Shown here: one piece after another, positions 28,134-36,487 of the stretch
Layout of the letters: the number at the start of each line of letters is the position of its first letter
Numbering within the stretch: the stretch's first letter is position 1
NCBI RefSeq assembly: GCF_007570865.1
Contig: NZ_VLPS01000002.1
Location: 53,747-117,746, forward strand
Origin: Atlantibacter subterraneus
Lineage (GTDB): Bacteria > Pseudomonadota > Gammaproteobacteria > Enterobacterales > Enterobacteriaceae
DNA length: 64,000 nucleotides
Direction: 5' to 3'
Program-made: the position numbers and the translations under genes
The notes under the pieces: model-generated
What the model saw: the letters and a program-made list of their open reading frames with translations, nothing else
Databases searched by the model: none
Told to the model about the DNA's origin: nothing

Positions 28134-29066
28134 TTAATTCTGCCAGTAAAGCGGCTCGCCAAATACCTCAACAAAGTAATCGATCACCACCCTGACGTTG
28201 AGCGGTTGATGCCGCGTGTGGGGATAAATTGCCGCAATATACAATGGCTCAGTTCGGATTGACGCTTCACTCTCCGGCAGCAGCCTGACCAGTTCGCCTG
28301 TTTTCAACCGATCGTTAATCAGCCAGTCCGGAAACAGGACGATGCCCATGCCATTAAGCGCGGCTATCAGTAGCGTTTCGGCGTTATTCGAGGTGAGTAA
28401 CGGCGCGATTGCGTAATGCACCCACTCGCCGCCTGGCGATTTGAGCAACCAGCGATTCGGGCCGGAAGAACCCCGATACACCAGGCACTGATGCTGATGA
28501 ATGTCGGCGGGGGAGTGCGGTGTGCCGTAGCGCGCCAGATAAGCGGGTGACGCGGCGAGGTGATAACGCTGCACGCCAAAAACACGCGCCTGGAAAGAGG
28601 AATCCGTTAACGGCCCGATACGGAATAGCAGGTCAGCCGCATCGCGATGCGGATCGATATAATCATCCGTTTGCGTCAGGTCGATCAGCAGGCGCGGAAA
28701 GCGTTCAGACAGGCCCGCCAGCCAGGGCGCAATATGCCGCTGACCGAAAAACACCGGCGCATTGATGCGTACCAGCCCGGACGGCTCCAGCGTCCGCTCC
28801 AGCAGTTCAATTCGCGCTTCTTCAATTTGTCCGGTCATCATCCGGGCATGCTCAATGAACAGATGCGCGCTCTCGGTGGGAATAATCGCCCGGGTATTAC
28901 GATAGAAAAGCTGCTGGCCCAGCGCATCTTCCAACTGCTGAATCACCCTCGACACTTGTGACGCCGAGATGCCTTCACGCCGGGCAATAACAGAAAAATT
29001 CTGCGTCTCGTAGACGTCGATAAACATTTTCAGCGCGCGGAGAGTAATGGAGCCGGGATCGTTCAT
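28134..29066 (-). CDS. LysR-family transcriptional regulator
   Basis: 310 residues. N-terminal winged helix (NFSVIARREGISASQVSRVI) and a C-terminal effector domain of the LysR type. The class with DYIDPHRDAADLLFRIGPL and short wing is like the DhcR/CrgA group. It is divergent from the YdcZ-type transporter pair starting at 29160, with about 90 bases between them, so control of that pair is the simplest guess. The effector is unknown. Confidence 0.85.
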   Translation of the reverse strand: MNDPGSITLRALKMFIDVYETQNFSVIARREGISASQVSRVIQQLEDALGQQLFYRNTRAIIPTESAHLFIEHARMMTGQIEEARIELLERTLEPSGLVRINAPVFFGQRHIAPWLAGLSERFPRLLIDLTQTDDYIDPHRDAADLLFRIGPLTDSSFQARVFGVQRYHLAASPAYLARYGTPHSPADIHQHQCLVYRGSSGPNRWLLKSPGGEWVHYAIAPLLTSNNAETLLIAALNGMGIVLFPDWLINDRLKTGELVRLLPESEASIRTEPLYIAAIYPHTRHQPLNVRVVIDYFVEVFGEPLYWQN

Positions 29067-29159
29067 TAATGCATATCCTGCAAAAGTGTTTGGTTGATTA
29101 TACGGTTTTTAACGGTAGCTTGCCGCTATAAGCTTCTGCGTCTTGATTCCAAAAGGCGA

Positions 29160-29600
29160 ATGGCGATGCATTTTTTACTGATTTTATGCGTGATTGCGGG
29201 CGGCATGGGGCTGTCGGTGGAGGCGGGTTTACTGGGGCCATTGGGTAAAGAGGTCGGCGATTTATGGGCGACGTTCAGCATCTTCAGCGTTGGTGCGGCG
29301 CTAACCTTTCTCCTGATGCTGTTTTTCAGCCCGCGCAACAGCCCCTCTTTTTTCGCCCAGCCTGCGTGGCAATTATTGGGCGGCGTTCTCGGGCCGATTT
29401 ACGTCATCATCCTGACCGTTGCCGCACCGGTTATCGGCATTGCCATGACCATGATTGGTATCCTGGCGGGCCAGGTGTTTAAGAGTCTGATCATCGATCA
29501 CTTTGGACTGCTGGGCACGGCGCGCAGAAAGATAGATGCGAAGCGCATCATCGCACTGATTTTTATCATTATCGCACTTTCATTAGTGGCGAAAGGGTAG
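29160..29600 (+). CDS. YdcZ/DMT-family small transporter subunit 1
   Basis: 146 residues from the ATG at 29160 (or 144 from 29166); no strong ribosome site separates them. Four to five membrane helices of the DUF606/YdcZ type: CVIAGGMGLSVEAGLLGPLG, then TFSIFSVGAAL, VLGPIYVII and ITMIGI-like segments. The paired gene starts 9 bases later. Both are half-size members of the drug/metabolite transporter superfamily and probably form a heterodimer. The substrate is unknown. The divergent LysR gene is the likely regulator. Confidence 0.75.
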   Translation: MAMHFLLILCVIAGGMGLSVEAGLLGPLGKEVGDLWATFSIFSVGAALTFLLMLFFSPRNSPSFFAQPAWQLLGGVLGPIYVIILTVAAPVIGIAMTMIGILAGQVFKSLIIDHFGLLGTARRKIDAKRIIALIFIIIALSLVAKG

Positions 29601-29609
29601 GTTAACACT

Positions 29610-30098
29610 ATGACATTTATCATCATTATGCTGACGGTGGCAGGCGGAGCCATGCTGAGCATCCAGGCCGCTATCAATGGCCAATTGGGCAGTAAAGTTG
29701 GCGTTTTTCGCAGCGCATTTCTGACGTTTTCCGTGGGTGCGCTGATTACCGCCTTACTTATCTTCTTCTTCGAGCCGAAACAAACGGTTACGCTACTGGA
29801 TGTGCCAAAATGGCAACTGCTTGGTGCCTTATGTGGCGTACCTTATATCGTCATCATGGTGATTGCCGTGCAGCGTATTGGTACCGCCGTCGCGACGGTG
29901 GCCGTGATCTTCGGACAGCTCGCCATGAGTATGCTGATCGATCATTTCGGCTGGCTGGGCAACGACGCCATTGCGTTCTCCTTCACCCGCTTGGGCGCGG
30001 TGATTTGCCTCGGGATCGCGCTGTGCTTTATCTACGCCAGTAATCGTAAACCTTCGTCTGTATCGGCAAAAAATGACCAGCAGTTGCTGAAGAGTTAA
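29610..30098 (+). CDS. YdcZ/DMT-family small transporter subunit 2
   Basis: 162 residues with five predicted membrane helices; the first reads VAGGAMLSIQAAINGQLGSK, the hallmark of the DUF606/YdcZ family. The region DHFGWLG near residue 110 mirrors DHFGLLG in the partner encoded just upstream, so the two genes are paralogues. They are probably co-transcribed and co-assembled. The last 20 residues are polar and cytosolic. Substrate unknown. Confidence 0.78.
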   Translation: MTFIIIMLTVAGGAMLSIQAAINGQLGSKVGVFRSAFLTFSVGALITALLIFFFEPKQTVTLLDVPKWQLLGALCGVPYIVIMVIAVQRIGTAVATVAVIFGQLAMSMLIDHFGWLGNDAIAFSFTRLGAVICLGIALCFIYASNRKPSSVSAKNDQQLLKS

Positions 30099-30108
30099 GT
30101 TTCATCGC

Positions 30109-30141
30109 CGCATCCCTTTGCCGTGAGGTCAGTGGGATGCG
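30109..30141. terminator. Hairpin between convergent transporter and LysR genes
   Basis: CGCATCCC (30109-30116) pairs with GGGATGCG (30134-30141). It lies between the stop of the second YdcZ-like gene and the stop of the convergent LysR gene. The T-run after it is poor, so the terminator call is tentative. Confidence 0.4.
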
Positions 30142-30162
30142 CTACTAAATTTCTCGTCACCT

Positions 30163-31089
30163 TTACTGTACCGCCTCACTCCTTAACCAGTTCTGCAACA
30201 GCACGCCATCCGGCGTCATATCGCTGTCTTTACGCACGCACAGGTAATAATCCCGGCCATCATCAATCGCGTGCTCAAATATCTTCACCAGCTCGCCGCT
30301 TTTCAGATACTGGGCGATCAACGGCTCGCGCATCAGCGCACAGCCCAGCCCCGCCTGCACGCCTGCCAGCGTCAGCAAACCATCTTCAAACAGCGGTCCG
30401 GCAGAGCGGGGAGGGCGCTTAACGCCCTGCTGCACAAACCACTGGCCCCAGGTGGTGCGCTCTTCATCATGCAGCAGCGGCATTTGCAGCAGCTGGTCCG
30501 GCGTATCGATATGGCCGTGCAGGCGCAAAAAATCGCGGCTGCATACCGGCACCATCCGCCCGGAGATCAGTTTTTCACTCTGGTAGCCCGCCCACTGACC
30601 GTTGCCAAAGCGGATCGACATATCCGACGCGTCGCTCAGGTAGTTGCGATGGTTGGCGTAGACCACGTTAATTTCGGTTTGCGGATTGGCGCGCATAAAT
30701 GCCGGAAGGCGTGGAATAAACCAGCCCATGCCGAACAGCGGGATCAGGCTAATCGTCACCTGGCGGGTTAACGCCTGATCCACCAGATGCTCCGTGGCCT
30801 GGCGCAGCACGTTAAACGCCGCGCGGATCGAACGGTAATATTCGCGCCCCTGCTGGCTGAGGATCAGCCTGCGCCCCTGACGTTCGGTAAGCGGCATTTG
30901 CAGATAGCCCTCCAGCACTTTCAACTGGTGGCTCACGGCGGAAGGCGAAATCGCCAGCTCCTGCGCCGCCAGGGTAACGCTGCCCAGCCGGGCGATGGCT
31001 TCAAACGCGCGCACTGCCCGCAGCGGCGGATCGTTAGCGAGCCGGCTGTCGGCATAATCAGGCAGCAGAGACTGTTCTGTTTTATTCAT
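30163..31089 (-). CDS. LysR-family regulator, GcvA-like, divergent from the Liv-type operon
   Basis: 308 residues. N-terminal helix-turn-helix GSVTLAAQELAISPSAVSHQ, followed by a GcvA/AmpR-like effector domain (SDASDMSIRFGNGQWAGYQS). It is divergent from the ABC transporter operon that starts at 31261, so it very probably controls uptake and hydrolysis of that operon's substrate. The intergenic part is AT-rich with room for LysR half sites. The inducer is unknown; a thiazoline or carbamoyl amino acid would fit the downstream enzymes. Confidence 0.85.
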   Translation of the reverse strand: MNKTEQSLLPDYADSRLANDPPLRAVRAFEAIARLGSVTLAAQELAISPSAVSHQLKVLEGYLQMPLTERQGRRLILSQQGREYYRSIRAAFNVLRQATEHLVDQALTRQVTISLIPLFGMGWFIPRLPAFMRANPQTEINVVYANHRNYLSDASDMSIRFGNGQWAGYQSEKLISGRMVPVCSRDFLRLHGHIDTPDQLLQMPLLHDEERTTWGQWFVQQGVKRPPRSAGPLFEDGLLTLAGVQAGLGCALMREPLIAQYLKSGELVKIFEHAIDDGRDYYLCVRKDSDMTPDGVLLQNWLRSEAVQ

Positions 31090-31223
31090 ATATTGATTTC
31101 TTTAGGGTAATTCGCCCATGTCGTGTGTTGCGCATTGTCTTGTAAATCATTCACATAAAACAAGTTCGAAAAAACATAAGAAATAATATATGCGTATTTT
31201 ACAATTTAATTCACTTATTAGAT

Positions 31224-31256
31224 GTTACCCGCTGAAAGAGCAATTTGTCGGGTAAC
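31224..31256 (+). promoter_or_regulatory. Leader hairpin just before the Liv-type operon start
   Basis: GTTACCCG (31224-31231) pairs with CGGGTAAC (31249-31256) across a 17-base loop. The right arm ends 4 bases before the TTG start at 31261 and contains the only candidate ribosome site (gggtaa), so the hairpin could limit translation of the first gene. Confidence 0.4.
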
Positions 31257-31260
31257 CACG

Positions 31261-32211
31261 TTGGACACACTCATACAACAACTGATCAATGGCGTGATGC
31301 TGGGCAGCATCTACGCGCTGATCGCGCTCGGCTATACCATGGTGTATGGCATTTTGCGCATTATTAACTTTGCACATGGCGATATTTTGATGGTCGGCGC
31401 GTTAACCACGCTGTCGGCGCTTAACGTACTTAACAGCCATTTTCCCGCGATGCCGCAGCTGCTCCAGCTCGGTTTCGCGCTGGTCATTGCCATGGCGGTC
31501 TGCGCCCTGCTGGCGATGGCAGTGGAGCGCTTCGCCTATCGCCGCCTGCGCAACGCGCCGCGTCTGGCACCGCTGATTTCCGGGATCGGCGTTTCGGTGC
31601 TGCTGCAAACCGTGGCGATGATTATCTGGAGCCGCAACCCGCTGATGTTCCCGCAAATCCTGCCGATGGACCCGATTACCGTCACCGCTGGCAGCGAGGC
31701 GCACCCGCCCGCGATTATCACCGTGACCGGCATCGTCACCGTGGTACTGGCGCTGGTGGTGATGGTCGGCCTGTGGCTGCTGGTGGAATACACCCGCCTG
31801 GGTCGCGGAATGCGCGCCGTGGCGGAAAACCCGCGCGTCGCCACCCTGATGGGCGTTAACCCCAACGCGATTATTACCCTGACTTTCGCCATCGGCGGCG
31901 TGTTTGCCGCGCTGGCAGGCGTGATGATGGCCAGCAACTACGGCAACGCCAGCTTCTCGATGGGCTTCCTGCCGGGCATCAAAGCCTTTACCGCGGCGGT
32001 TCTCGGCGGTATCGGCAATATCCGCGGCGCAATGATCGGCGGCATTCTGCTGGGGATTATCGAATCCCTCGGCGCGGGCTACCTGGGTGAACTGACCAAC
32101 GGCGTGTTCGGCAGTAACTATCAGGATGTGTTCGCCTTCATGGTGCTGATTCTGGTGCTGGTGTTCCGTCCGGCGGGATTACTTGGCGAGCGCGTGGCGC
32201 ACAGGGCGTAG
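31261..32211 (+). CDS. LivH-type ABC transporter permease
   Basis: 316 residues from the TTG at 31261. An ATG at 31222 is also in frame, but family members begin with a sequence like (M)DTLIQQLINGVMLGSIYAL, which the TTG start reproduces. About eight membrane helices; GYTMVYGILRIINFAHGDIL is the LivH family signature, and AVAENPRVATLMGVN is the coupling loop. It opens a seven-gene operon with LivM, LivG, LivF, LivK-like genes and two hydrolases. The family imports branched-chain amino acids, amides or urea; here the enzymes downstream argue for a cyclic or carbamoylated amino acid. Confidence 0.85.
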   Translation: MDTLIQQLINGVMLGSIYALIALGYTMVYGILRIINFAHGDILMVGALTTLSALNVLNSHFPAMPQLLQLGFALVIAMAVCALLAMAVERFAYRRLRNAPRLAPLISGIGVSVLLQTVAMIIWSRNPLMFPQILPMDPITVTAGSEAHPPAIITVTGIVTVVLALVVMVGLWLLVEYTRLGRGMRAVAENPRVATLMGVNPNAIITLTFAIGGVFAALAGVMMASNYGNASFSMGFLPGIKAFTAAVLGGIGNIRGAMIGGILLGIIESLGAGYLGELTNGVFGSNYQDVFAFMVLILVLVFRPAGLLGERVAHRA

Positions 32212-32219
32212 GGGAAAAC

Positions 32220-33326
32220 ATGACAACTGCACAACTTCAGGCACCTGCCGTTCCTCGCCGTTTCTGGTCCGGCATGACGCTGTTTATTCTCGCGCTGCTG
32301 ATTGCCCCGGTGGTCGCCAGCCAGCTTGGCGGCAACTACTGGGTGCGCGTTATCGACTTCGCGCTGCTCTACATCATGCTGGCGCTCGGGCTGAATATCG
32401 TGGTCGGCTATACCGGCCTGCTGGATATGGGCTTTATCGCCTTTTACGCCGTGGGCGCGTATCTGGCGGCGCTGCTGGCCTCGCCGCATCTGCTGGAGGT
32501 GTTTCCGGTGCTGGCGGCGTGGTTCCCGGACGGGCTGCACACCTCGTACTTATTGATTATCCCGATTGCCGCGCTGGTCGCGGCGGTGTGCGGCATTCTG
32601 CTTGGCGCACCGACCCTGAAACTGCGCGGCGACTATCTGGCGATTGTCACCCTCGGCTTTGGGGAAATCATCCGCATCCTGATGCGCAACCTCGATCGCC
32701 CGGTCAACATCACCAACGGCGCAAAAGGCATTACCGGCGTCGATACCCTGAACCTGTTCGGCCTGAAATTCAGCGGCGTCTACCACTGGTTTGGCGTGAA
32801 GGTTCCGGCGCTGTGGCTGTGGTACTACCTGCTGATGCTGGTGATTGTGGCGATTATTTTCGTCTGCCTGCGACTCCAGCATTCGCGCATTGGCCGCGCC
32901 TGGCACGCCATTCGTGAAGACGAGGATGTGGCCCGCGCCATGGGCATCAACGTGCGTAATTATAAGCTGCTGGCCTTCGCCATGGGCGCATCGTTTGGCG
33001 GCGTGGCGGGGGCGCTGTTTGGCGCGTTCCAGGGTTTTGTTTCCCCGGAATCTTTCACCCTTCAGGAGTCGATCGCGGTACTGGCGATGGTGGTGCTGGG
33101 CGGCATGGGCCATATCCCCGGCGTGATCTTCGGCGCGGTGCTGCTGACCGCGCTGCCGGAAATCCTGCGCAGCCAGGCGGCACCGGTGCAGCAGGCGCTG
33201 TTCGGCACGGTGCTGATCGACCCGGAAATCCTGCGCCAGCTGTTCTACGGCCTGGCGCTGGTGGGCGTGATGCTGGTGCGTCCGTCCGGCATCTGGCCGG
33301 TGCGCCACAAGGAGATAAAAGCATGA
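32220..33326 (+). CDS. LivM-type ABC transporter permease
   Basis: 368 residues, about nine membrane helices. LNIVVGYTGLLDMGFIAFYA and the coupling loop REDEDVARAMGINVRNYKLL are typical of LivM. It begins 8 bases after the LivH-type gene and overlaps the ATPase gene as ATGA, so it is translationally coupled. It forms the transmembrane pore together with the LivH-type subunit. Substrate not shown by the sequence. Confidence 0.88.
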   Translation: MTTAQLQAPAVPRRFWSGMTLFILALLIAPVVASQLGGNYWVRVIDFALLYIMLALGLNIVVGYTGLLDMGFIAFYAVGAYLAALLASPHLLEVFPVLAAWFPDGLHTSYLLIIPIAALVAAVCGILLGAPTLKLRGDYLAIVTLGFGEIIRILMRNLDRPVNITNGAKGITGVDTLNLFGLKFSGVYHWFGVKVPALWLWYYLLMLVIVAIIFVCLRLQHSRIGRAWHAIREDEDVARAMGINVRNYKLLAFAMGASFGGVAGALFGAFQGFVSPESFTLQESIAVLAMVVLGGMGHIPGVIFGAVLLTALPEILRSQAAPVQQALFGTVLIDPEILRQLFYGLALVGVMLVRPSGIWPVRHKEIKA

Positions 33327-34090
33327 GCCTGTTAACCGTGCGCAATATGTCTAAACGCTTTGGCGGCCTGACGGCGGTGGATAACGTCTCCCTGACGATT
33401 AACGCCGGAGAGATCTACGGCCTGATTGGCCCGAACGGGGCAGGCAAAACTACCTGCTTTAACCTGATCACCGGGCTGTATCCGGCGGATTCCGGCGAGT
33501 TTCTGATTGCCGATAAGCCCTATACCCCAAAGCACATCGAAAAGGTCACGGCGGCGGGTATCGCCCGCACCTTCCAGAACGTGCGGCTGTTTAACGAAAT
33601 GTCGGTACTGGAAAACGTAATGGTGGGCCGCCATGTGCGCACCCGCAACGGCTTATGGGCGGCGCTGTCGCGCCATAAGCGCGCCCGCGCTGAAGAAGCC
33701 GATACCCGCGAACAGGCGTGGCGCTGGCTGGAATATACCGGCATCGCTAAATTCGCCCACTATCGCGCCTGCGACCTGGCCTACGGTCACCAGCGTCGGC
33801 TGGAAATCGCCCGCGCGCTGGCGACCGATCCGCTGCTGCTGGCGCTGGATGAACCCGCCGCAGGGATGAACGCGGTGGAAAAATCGGCCCTCGGCGAACT
33901 GCTGATGCGCATCCGCGACGACGGTAAAACCCTGCTGATTATTGAACATGACGTGAAGCTGGTGATGGGCATCTGCAATCGTCTTACCGTGCTGGATTAC
34001 GGCAAAACCCTGGCCAGCGGCACGCCGGATACCGTGCGCCGCGACCCGGCGGTGATCGCCGCATGGCTTGGAGGCAACGCCCATGTCTGA
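33323..34090 (+). CDS. LivG-type ABC transporter ATPase
   Basis: 255 residues. Walker A GPNGAGKTT, a degenerate signature LAYGHQRRLEIARAL (AYGHQ in place of SGGQ, normal for LivG), Walker B LLALDEPAAGMN and H-loop IEHDVKLVMG. It overlaps the LivM-type gene by 4 bases and the LivF-type gene by 8. It forms a heterodimer with the LivF-type ATPase to drive import. Confidence 0.9.
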   Translation: MSLLTVRNMSKRFGGLTAVDNVSLTINAGEIYGLIGPNGAGKTTCFNLITGLYPADSGEFLIADKPYTPKHIEKVTAAGIARTFQNVRLFNEMSVLENVMVGRHVRTRNGLWAALSRHKRARAEEADTREQAWRWLEYTGIAKFAHYRACDLAYGHQRRLEIARALATDPLLLALDEPAAGMNAVEKSALGELLMRIRDDGKTLLIIEHDVKLVMGICNRLTVLDYGKTLASGTPDTVRRDPAVIAAWLGGNAHV

Positions 34091-34802
34091 GTTATTAACC
34101 GTTGAACGCCTGGACGTGCATTACGGCGGCATTCAGGCGGTGCGCGACGTCTCATTCAGCCTGAAAGAGGGCGAGCAGGCCACGCTGATTGGTGCCAACG
34201 GCGCGGGGAAAAGCTCCACCGTGCGCGCCATCACCGGGCTGGAAACCTTTGGCGGCGAGATTGCCTTTAACGGCCAGCCGGTGCGCAAGCGCAAAGCCGA
34301 AACGCTGCTGCGCGACGGGCTGGTGATGGTGCCGGAAGGGCGCGGCATTTTCGCCCGCATGACGGTGCTGGAAAACCTCCAGATGGGGGCCTGGCTGCGC
34401 CGCGACGCGGCAGCGGTCAGGCAGGAATTGAACCAGATATTCGAGCGCTTTCCGCGCCTCGGCGAACGCCAGAACCAGCTTGCCGGGCTGCTGTCCGGCG
34501 GCGAACAGCAGCTACTGGCGCTCAACCGTGCGCTGCTCAGCCGCCCGCGCCTGCTGATCCTCGATGAGCCGTCGATGGGCCTGGCCCCGAAGATGGTTGA
34601 AAACATTTTTGAGGTGATCGCCGGGCTGCGCCATCAGGGCGTGGCGCTGCTGCTGATTGAGCAAAACGCCCGGCTGGCGCTGGAGGTGACCGACCGCGCG
34701 TGGGTAATGGACAGCGGCAGCATCGTCCACCAGGGCGACTCGCAGGCCATGCTGGACGATGACCAGATTGCACAGATTTATTTGGGCGATATGCCCGTTT
34801 AA
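34083..34802 (+). CDS. LivF-type ABC transporter ATPase
   Basis: 239 residues from the ATG at 34083, which follows a ggaggc ribosome site inside the upstream gene. Walker A GANGAGKSS, signature LSGGEQQLLALNRAL, Walker B LLILDEPSMGLAP, H-loop IEQNARLALEV (glutamine for histidine-aspartate context, usual for LivF). It is the second ATPase of the transporter. It ends 27 bases before the binding protein gene. Confidence 0.9.
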   Translation: MSELLTVERLDVHYGGIQAVRDVSFSLKEGEQATLIGANGAGKSSTVRAITGLETFGGEIAFNGQPVRKRKAETLLRDGLVMVPEGRGIFARMTVLENLQMGAWLRRDAAAVRQELNQIFERFPRLGERQNQLAGLLSGGEQQLLALNRALLSRPRLLILDEPSMGLAPKMVENIFEVIAGLRHQGVALLLIEQNARLALEVTDRAWVMDSGSIVHQGDSQAMLDDDQIAQIYLGDMPV

Positions 34803-34829
34803 CACACCAACCAACATCAGGGAAAAACA

Positions 34830-35987
34830 ATGAAAACAGCAACAATCCGTGCGCTCAGCGCCGCCATTCTGCTCAGCGGTTTTGCCACAACCGGCGCGTG
34901 GGCCGCCGATAGCGAAACCGTGGTTATCGGCCTGGCAGGCCCGCTGACTGGTCCATCCGCCCGTATCGGCAAGGATCTGGAAAACGGCGCGCAGCTGGCG
35001 ATCGATGACGTTAACAAGCAGCACCTGACCATCGGCGGCAAAGCGGTGACCTTCAAACTGCAATCCGAAGACGACCAGTCCGACCCGCGTACCGCCGTCG
35101 CGGTGGCGCAGCGTCTGGTGGACAGCGGCGTCGCGGGCGTGGTGGGCCACTGGAACACCGGTACCAGCATTCCGGCGGCGCGCGTGTATCACGATGCGGG
35201 CATCGCCCAGGTGGCCCCGGTCGCTACCGGCCACGCCTATACCAAACAGGGTTTCGACACCAGCTTCCGCGTGATGGGCCACGACGATGACGGCGGTCAG
35301 TACGCCGGTAAATACGCCGTTGAAACCCTGAAGGCGAAACGCATCGCGGTGATCGACGACCGTACCGCGTTTGGCCAGGGTCTGGCAGATGAGTTCATCA
35401 AATCACTGGAAGCCCAGGGCGTGAAAATCGTTGACCGCCAGTACGTTGACGACAAAACCGTGGACTTCAGCGCCGTGTTGACCGCCATCCGCAGCAAAAA
35501 TGCTGATCTGATCTTCTTCGGCGGCGTGGACAGCCAGGCGGCACCGCTGGCGCGCCGTATCAGGCAATTGGGCATGAACGCCACGCTGATGGGCGCGGGC
35601 GGCTTCGTCAGCCAGACCTTCCTGCAACTGGCCCAGAAAGAGGGCGAGGGCGTGGTGGCGCTGGAGCCGGGCCTGCCGGTGGACCAGATGCCGGGCGGTA
35701 AAGCCTTCGAACAGGCGTACCAGTCGCGCTGGCACAGCCATATCGAACTGCACGCGCCGTTCGCCTATGACGCGACCCGCGTACTGGTGGCCGCAATGCA
35801 GAAAGCCGACTCCGTGGATCCGGCGGAATACCTGCCCGCGCTGCGCGCCATCAGCTATTCCGGCGTCACCGGCCAGATCGCCTTTGACGCGCAGGGCAAC
35901 CTGAAATCCCCGTCATTTACCGTTTACAAAGTGGTCGACGGCAAATGGCAGCCGCAAACCGTACTGGGCGGCGCAAACGCGAAGTAA
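34830..35987 (+). CDS. LivK-type periplasmic binding protein
   Basis: 385 residues with a Sec signal (cleavage near GAWA-ADSE). The mature part is a type I periplasmic binding fold: VVIGLAGPLTGPSARIGKDL, VAQRLVDSGVAGVVGHWNTG and AVIDDRTAFGQGLADEF are Leu/Ile/Val-binding protein signatures. It has a good ribosome site (caggga). It captures the substrate and delivers it to the LivHM-type pore. The ligand cannot be read from sequence; the adjacent hydrolases suggest a cyclic precursor of an amino acid. Confidence 0.88.
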   Translation: MKTATIRALSAAILLSGFATTGAWAADSETVVIGLAGPLTGPSARIGKDLENGAQLAIDDVNKQHLTIGGKAVTFKLQSEDDQSDPRTAVAVAQRLVDSGVAGVVGHWNTGTSIPAARVYHDAGIAQVAPVATGHAYTKQGFDTSFRVMGHDDDGGQYAGKYAVETLKAKRIAVIDDRTAFGQGLADEFIKSLEAQGVKIVDRQYVDDKTVDFSAVLTAIRSKNADLIFFGGVDSQAAPLARRIRQLGMNATLMGAGGFVSQTFLQLAQKEGEGVVALEPGLPVDQMPGGKAFEQAYQSRWHSHIELHAPFAYDATRVLVAAMQKADSVDPAEYLPALRAISYSGVTGQIAFDAQGNLKSPSFTVYKVVDGKWQPQTVLGGANAK

Positions 35988-36004
35988 CGCAGTGAGGCAA
36001 TGTG

Positions 36005-36487
36005 ATGAGTGATAATAATGAGCTGGGCATTCTCGCCCGCCGCAAAATTGAAGCAGAAATTATTAAGCCGATTTATGAAATCCTGGTGCGCGAGATAGGG
36101 AAAGCCCGCGCCCAGGCGGTAATTGGCGAAGCCATTGAGCAGGCCGCCATTAACGCCGGGAAAGAGTTTGCCGCTAAAGAACCTAACGGCGCGGACGTGA
36201 AGAGCTTTATCGCCCTGCAATACCTGTGGGAGAAAGATAACGCCCTGGACGTTAAAGTCATCGACGCCAACGACCAGCAGTACAACTACAATGTCACCCG
36301 CTGCCGGTATGCCGAGATGTACCACGAGATGGGGCTTGGCGAGATCGGCCATCTGCTCTCCTGCGCTCGCGATGAGAAATTCATCGTCGGCTACGCGCCG
36401 GATGTCGAGCTGACCCGCACCTCCACCATTATGCAGGGCGGCTCGTGCTGCGATTTCCGCTACCGCAGCACTAAGGACAAGGCATGA
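36005..36487 (+). CDS. L-2-amino-thiazoline-4-carboxylate hydrolase-like protein
   Basis: 160 residues from the ATG at 36005. It belongs to the family of L-ATC hydrolase (AtcB of Pseudomonas), which opens 2-amino-thiazoline-4-carboxylate to N-carbamoyl-L-cysteine. Visible features are RCRYAEMYHEMGLGEIG, LLSCARDEKF and a C-terminal GSCCDFRYR with two adjacent cysteines. It overlaps the next gene, a carbamoyl amino acid hydrolase, as ATGA; that pair is exactly what the ATC to cysteine pathway needs. Substrate specificity is inference from the family and the neighbour. Confidence 0.75.
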   Translation: MSDNNELGILARRKIEAEIIKPIYEILVREIGKARAQAVIGEAIEQAAINAGKEFAAKEPNGADVKSFIALQYLWEKDNALDVKVIDANDQQYNYNVTRCRYAEMYHEMGLGEIGHLLSCARDEKFIVGYAPDVELTRTSTIMQGGSCCDFRYRSTKDKA

